Positions 4,887 through 7,765 of a DNA stretch of 7,765 bases are shown here, piece after piece. How positions within the stretch are numbered: position 1 is the stretch's first letter; every line of letters begins with the position of its first letter. Both the position numbers and the translations under genes were made by a program. Source of the DNA: Chloroflexia bacterium (GTDB taxonomy: Bacteria > Chloroflexota > Chloroflexia > Thermomicrobiales > UBA6265); the NCBI GenBank assembly GCA_013698285.1, contig JACCVE010000448.1, positions 1 through 7,765 on the forward strand. Direction: 5' to 3'. The notes beneath the pieces are model-generated. The model ran no database searches. It saw only the letters and a list, made by a program, of their open reading frames with translations, and was not told where the DNA came from.

Positions 4887-5766
4887 CCGCGGGCCTCATC
4901 GCGAGCGCCCCGGCCAGGCTGCCCGCGATGCCCCCGGCCAGGATGTACCAGGTGCCACCCAGGACCCGCTGGGCGACGACGGCGACGACCGCCGCCACGG
5001 CATACGGGACGAGGTCGCCCCGGCCCCGCGTCACCCCGACCAGCAGGGCCACGAAGAACGCGGTGAAGATGAACCCGATATCCCAGTTCTCCAGACCGCC
5101 CAACCGCGACCCGAGGCCGTGCCCCGTGGCGGTGCCCACGATCCAGCCCAGGTAGACGGTGAGACCAGCCCCGATCAGGAACGCGGCGTCACGCTGGTCC
5201 CGCCGCCTCGCGACCTCGGTTAATGCCCACGACTCGTCGGTCAGGAAATGCATCGTCACGGCCCGGCGCCAACCGCGCAACGGGCCGAGCCAGGGCTGGA
5301 GCGACGCCCCGATCAGGAGGTTGCGCAGGTTTACCACCAGGGTGGTCACGACCAGGCTGACGACCGGCACCTGTGGCGCCCAGAGGTCGAGGGCGATGAA
5401 CTGGGCCGCCCCGGCGGATACCAGGACGCTCATCAGGATCGCCTGGAGACCGCTCATCCCGACCTCGCGGCTCAGCACCCCGAAGACGACCCCGATCACC
5501 AGCGAGCCCGGCAGCAGCGGCAGGGCGGCTTTGGCCCCGGCAAGGATCCCGGTTCGGCTCCAGCGCGTCGCCGTGCCGTGTCCCTCCCCCACCGCGCCCA
5601 CCGGCATCGCTTTGGGCCCCCCCGGCGCGATGAACGCCGACCCATCCGATGGTGCCGGTGATGACGACCCCCCTACCATGGTCTCCGGGGGTTCGGTCCG
5701 CGACCGATTCACCACGACCAACTCGTCCCCGGCCTTCCCCACCCCACTCGTATCGTGCGTTCCCAT
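4879..5766 (-). CDS. azlC: AzlC-family branched-chain amino acid exporter large subunit
   Basis: The hydrophobic core, encoded at about 5550-4879, has the AzlC pattern throughout: a first membrane helix with PGSLVIGVVFGVLSREVG, then SAGAAQFIALDLWA, VTTLVVNLRNLLIGASL, HFLTDESWALTEVARRR and LTVYLGWIVGT. The C-terminal block GTWYILAGGIAGSLAGAL closes the protein. With AzlD it forms the membrane exporter for branched-chain amino acids. The start is unclear because the frame stays open to 6144. ATG 5766 has GGAG 4 bases upstream and gives 295 residues; ATG 5679 (GGAG, 3 bases) gives 266 and ATG 5607 gives 242, closer to the normal 230-250. Whichever is right, the 50-75 residues before the first helix are Gly/Ser/Pro-rich and probably disordered. 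It is divergent from aceB and overlaps azlD. Confidence 0.88.
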   Translation of the reverse strand: MGTHDTSGVGKAGDELVVVNRSRTEPPETMVGGSSSPAPSDGSAFIAPGGPKAMPVGAVGEGHGTATRWSRTGILAGAKAALPLLPGSLVIGVVFGVLSREVGMSGLQAILMSVLVSAGAAQFIALDLWAPQVPVVSLVVTTLVVNLRNLLIGASLQPWLGPLRGWRRAVTMHFLTDESWALTEVARRRDQRDAAFLIGAGLTVYLGWIVGTATGHGLGSRLGGLENWDIGFIFTAFFVALLVGVTRGRGDLVPYAVAAVVAVVAQRVLGGTWYILAGGIAGSLAGALAMRPAGD

Positions 5767-6146
5767 CCGGCTCCGCTCTGCCCCCTCACCGCTCCCGGCC
5801 GCGCGTTCGACCCGGTCTCCCATCATGGACCCATCGTATCCCATCGAACCAGGCGCAACGCGCGATGCGTTTTCGTGGCTCGGTCCATACGGATGAGCAG
5901 ACTGCCGGCGAACCCGCTCCGCGGCGGCGACCGCACCCATCGACCTGGCCGGCCCGCTTCCCATCCATCCCGTGACGGATGCGGGCGGTACGCCGCGCGG
6001 GAGAGACGACCGGGCCGCGCCCCTCACGCTTGGCCCCGGGCGACGGGGTAGACTGGCGCCATGAGACGGCCCGGGCCCCACGGCCCACCGGCCGCGAGGC
6101 GTCGGCCGGGCAGTGGACCCGGTGAACTGGCAGGGAGGGACCATCG
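5767..6146. other. Divergent region between azlC and aceB
   Basis: About 380 bases with no gene I can support. The minus-strand frame is the open upstream extension of azlC, with Arg/Pro/Gly-rich translation and no good ribosome site, so I treat it as non-coding. TAGACT at 6049-6054 is a possible -10 box for aceB, but has no matching -35. On the other strand TACGAT (5838-5833) could serve azlC and would put the start of transcription close to the ATGs at 5826 and 5823; it also has no clear -35. The perfect GGCCCGGGCC at 6068-6077 is not exceptional at this GC content. Confidence 0.5.
6049..6054 (+). promoter_or_regulatory. Weak candidate -10 box (TAGACT) for aceB
   Basis: TAGACT matches TATAAT at four of six positions and lies 92 bases before the aceB ATG in otherwise extremely GC-rich DNA. 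The sequence at the -35 distance (ACGCTT) is not like TTGACA. It is listed only as the best site visible. Confidence 0.2.
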
Positions 6147-7757
6147 ATGGGTACGGGAAACGTGGTCGGCGGGGCGCCCGAGGGGGTCGAGGTCAACGCG
6201 GCGGTGTCGGCCGAGGCCGAGTCGATCTTGACGCCGGAGGCCCTGGCGTTCGTCGCCGGGCTGCACCGCCGGTTCGACCCCCGTCGCCGGGAACTGCTCC
6301 GGCAGCGGCCCGAGCGGCACCGGCTGCTGGCCGCCGGCCAGCTCGACCAGGTGATCGCCGTGCCGGCCGCCGGGGAGGACGCCGACGGTGACTGGCGGGT
6401 CGCCCCGGCCCCGCCCGACCTGACGGACCGGCGGGTCGAGATCACCGGTCCGGCCGAGCGGAAGATGATGATCAACGCCCTGAACTGCGGCGCCAACGTG
6501 TTCATGTGCGACCTGGAAGACGCCCTCTCCCCGACCTGGCAGAACGTCACCGGGGGGCAGGTCAACATCCGTGATGCCGTCCGGCGGACGATCACCTTCG
6601 CCAACCCCGACGGCCGCCAGTACACCCTCAATGACACCACGGCGACCCTGGTCGTCCGGCCCCGGGGCTGGCACCTGACCGAGCGGCACGTCACGGTGGA
6701 CGGCGAGCCGATCTCGGCCAGCCTCTTCGACGCGGGGCTGCACCTGTTCCACAACGGCCGCGAACTGCTGGACCGGGGCAGCGGCCCCTACTTCTACCTG
6801 CCCAAGCTGGAGGGCGCCGAGGAGGCCCGTCTCTGGGACGACGTCTTCACCGAGGCCCAGGCACAGCTCGGCATCCCCCACGGCTCGGTCCGGGCCACCG
6901 TCCTGATCGAGACGATCCTGGGCGCGCTGGACATGGACGGCATCCTCTACGCCCTGCGCGACCATGCCTCGGGCCTGAACGCCGGCCGCTGGGACTACAT
7001 CTTCAGCGCGATCAAGGTGTTCCGGGACGACGCGGCCGCGGTGCTGCCGGATCGATCGGCGGTGACGATGACCGTGCCGTTCATGCGAGCCTACTCTCGC
7101 TTGCTGGTCCGGACCTGTCACCGCCGCGGCGCCCACGCCATCGGCGGTATGGCCGCCTTCATCCCCACCCGCCACGACGCGGCCGCGAACGAGATCGCCT
7201 TCGCCAAGGTGCGGGAGGACAAGGACCGCGAGGCGGGGGACGGCTTCGACGGCACCTGGGTCGCCCACCCCGGCCTGGTCCCGGTCGCGGTCGAATCCTT
7301 CGCCGCCGTGCTCGGCGACGCCCCGAACCAGAAGGACCGTCCCTACGACGACATCCGGGTGGCGACGCGGGACCTGGTTGATTTCCAGGTGCCGGGCGGC
7401 ACGGTCACCGACGCTGGGCTGCGGGCCAACGTCAGCGTGGCGATCCAATACATCGACGCCTGGCTCCAGGGGACCGGCGCGGCGGCAATCAACAACTTGA
7501 TGGAGGACGCGGCGACCGCCGAGATCTCCCGCGCACAGCTCTGGCAATGGCTGCGGCACGGCTCGACCACCGACGACGGCACCCCGATCACCCCGGAGCG
7601 CTACGCCGCGACCCGGGCCGACGAGATGGCCAAGCTGACCGCCAGCGGTGCGACGTCCGCCAAGACGGGCGAGGCGGCCGACATCCTCGATGCGCTGGTG
7701 TTGGCCGAGGACTTCGTCCCCTTCCTGACCTTGCCCGCGTACGAGCGGTTGGGGTGA
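6147..7757 (+). CDS. aceB: Malate synthase, A type
   Basis: Condenses glyoxylate with acetyl-CoA to malate, the second step of the glyoxylate shunt, letting cells grow on acetate or fatty acids. The 536 residues match the usual length of A-type enzymes. The family signature is complete at residues 271-286 (RDHASGLNAGRWDYIF). Active-site residues can be placed: R173 in VRPRGWHLTE, metal ligands E255 (LIETILGA) and D283 (GRWDYIF), and the likely catalytic base D454 in NLMEDAATAEISRAQLWQW. FMCDLEDALSPTW (119-131), MTVPFMRAYSRLL (308-320) and GGMAAFIPTR (333-342) are further family blocks, and the C-terminus FLTLPAYERL is typical. ATG 6147 follows AGGGAGGGA (6132-6140) by 6 bases, which settles the start. 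The window ends 8 bases after the stop, so an isocitrate lyase partner downstream can neither be seen nor excluded. Confidence 0.97.
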   Translation: MGTGNVVGGAPEGVEVNAAVSAEAESILTPEALAFVAGLHRRFDPRRRELLRQRPERHRLLAAGQLDQVIAVPAAGEDADGDWRVAPAPPDLTDRRVEITGPAERKMMINALNCGANVFMCDLEDALSPTWQNVTGGQVNIRDAVRRTITFANPDGRQYTLNDTTATLVVRPRGWHLTERHVTVDGEPISASLFDAGLHLFHNGRELLDRGSGPYFYLPKLEGAEEARLWDDVFTEAQAQLGIPHGSVRATVLIETILGALDMDGILYALRDHASGLNAGRWDYIFSAIKVFRDDAAAVLPDRSAVTMTVPFMRAYSRLLVRTCHRRGAHAIGGMAAFIPTRHDAAANEIAFAKVREDKDREAGDGFDGTWVAHPGLVPVAVESFAAVLGDAPNQKDRPYDDIRVATRDLVDFQVPGGTVTDAGLRANVSVAIQYIDAWLQGTGAAAINNLMEDAATAEISRAQLWQWLRHGSTTDDGTPITPERYAATRADEMAKLTASGATSAKTGEAADILDALVLAEDFVPFLTLPAYERLG

Positions 7758-7765
7758 GACGTGAG

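Noticed and set aside
6061..6230. Small open frame starting with ATG 7 bases after the TAGACT box, possible leaderless upstream peptide before aceB
   Set aside because: It is out of frame with aceB, overlaps it by about 80 bases, has an Arg/Pro-rich translation and depends on a weak promoter call.
6024..7559. Minus-strand open frame of 511 codons opposite aceB
   Set aside because: Shadow of malate synthase. The plus strand has every family signature and a strong ribosome site, and the minus frame shows none.
7761..7765. GTG just after the aceB stop as start of a next gene
   Set aside because: Only five bases are visible and the spacing from the GGGGTGA before it is too short to judge; no call is possible.

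Overview
The window is a high-GC bacterial chromosome fragment with ordinary housekeeping and accessory metabolic genes. It carries seven protein genes that I can support. The gene set is an IspH of the non-mevalonate isoprenoid pathway, an A-type malate synthase, an AzlC/AzlD exporter pair and an RsbRD_N-type sensor next to a single-domain response regulator. Together with very high GC and GTG/ATG starts behind GGAGG-like ribosome sites, this fits a high-GC Gram-positive-like lineage. Chloroflexota of the Thermomicrobia/Sphaerobacter kind is my best guess, but it is an inference from style of sequence and not a proven assignment. I see no mobile element, CRISPR array, tRNA or rRNA.

Layout from left to right. 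The first 403 bases are the 3' end of a plus-strand gene for an NTF2/SnoaL-like protein whose start lies outside the window. It converges on a minus-strand pair, separated by a strong hairpin at 625-666. The pair, read right to left, is an RsbRD N-terminal-domain protein (1905-1210) followed by a single-domain CheY-like receiver (1064-690); no kinase domain is present in either. A 320-base divergent region with a direct repeat and a possible promoter separates this pair from a plus-strand HAD-superfamily phosphatase (2227-3000). A 366-base gap with a candidate -10 box and a foldable leader precedes ispH (3367-4389).

ispH converges on the minus-strand azlC-azlD pair (5766-4581), whose two genes overlap by 8 bases and should be translationally coupled. 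They would form a two-component branched-chain amino acid exporter. azlC is divergent from aceB (6147-7757), malate synthase, which is complete and ends 8 bases before the window does.

How the genes relate: the minus-strand RsbRD_N/receiver pair looks like a small signalling operon, and AzlC/AzlD is a functional complex. The other genes (HAD phosphatase, ispH, aceB) look like independent single-gene units with no pathway link to each other. I found no convincing new multi-gene system. The items most worth checking are the kinase-less sensor/receiver pair, the perfect-arm palindrome at the 5' end of that operon, and the nested stem structure in front of ispH.
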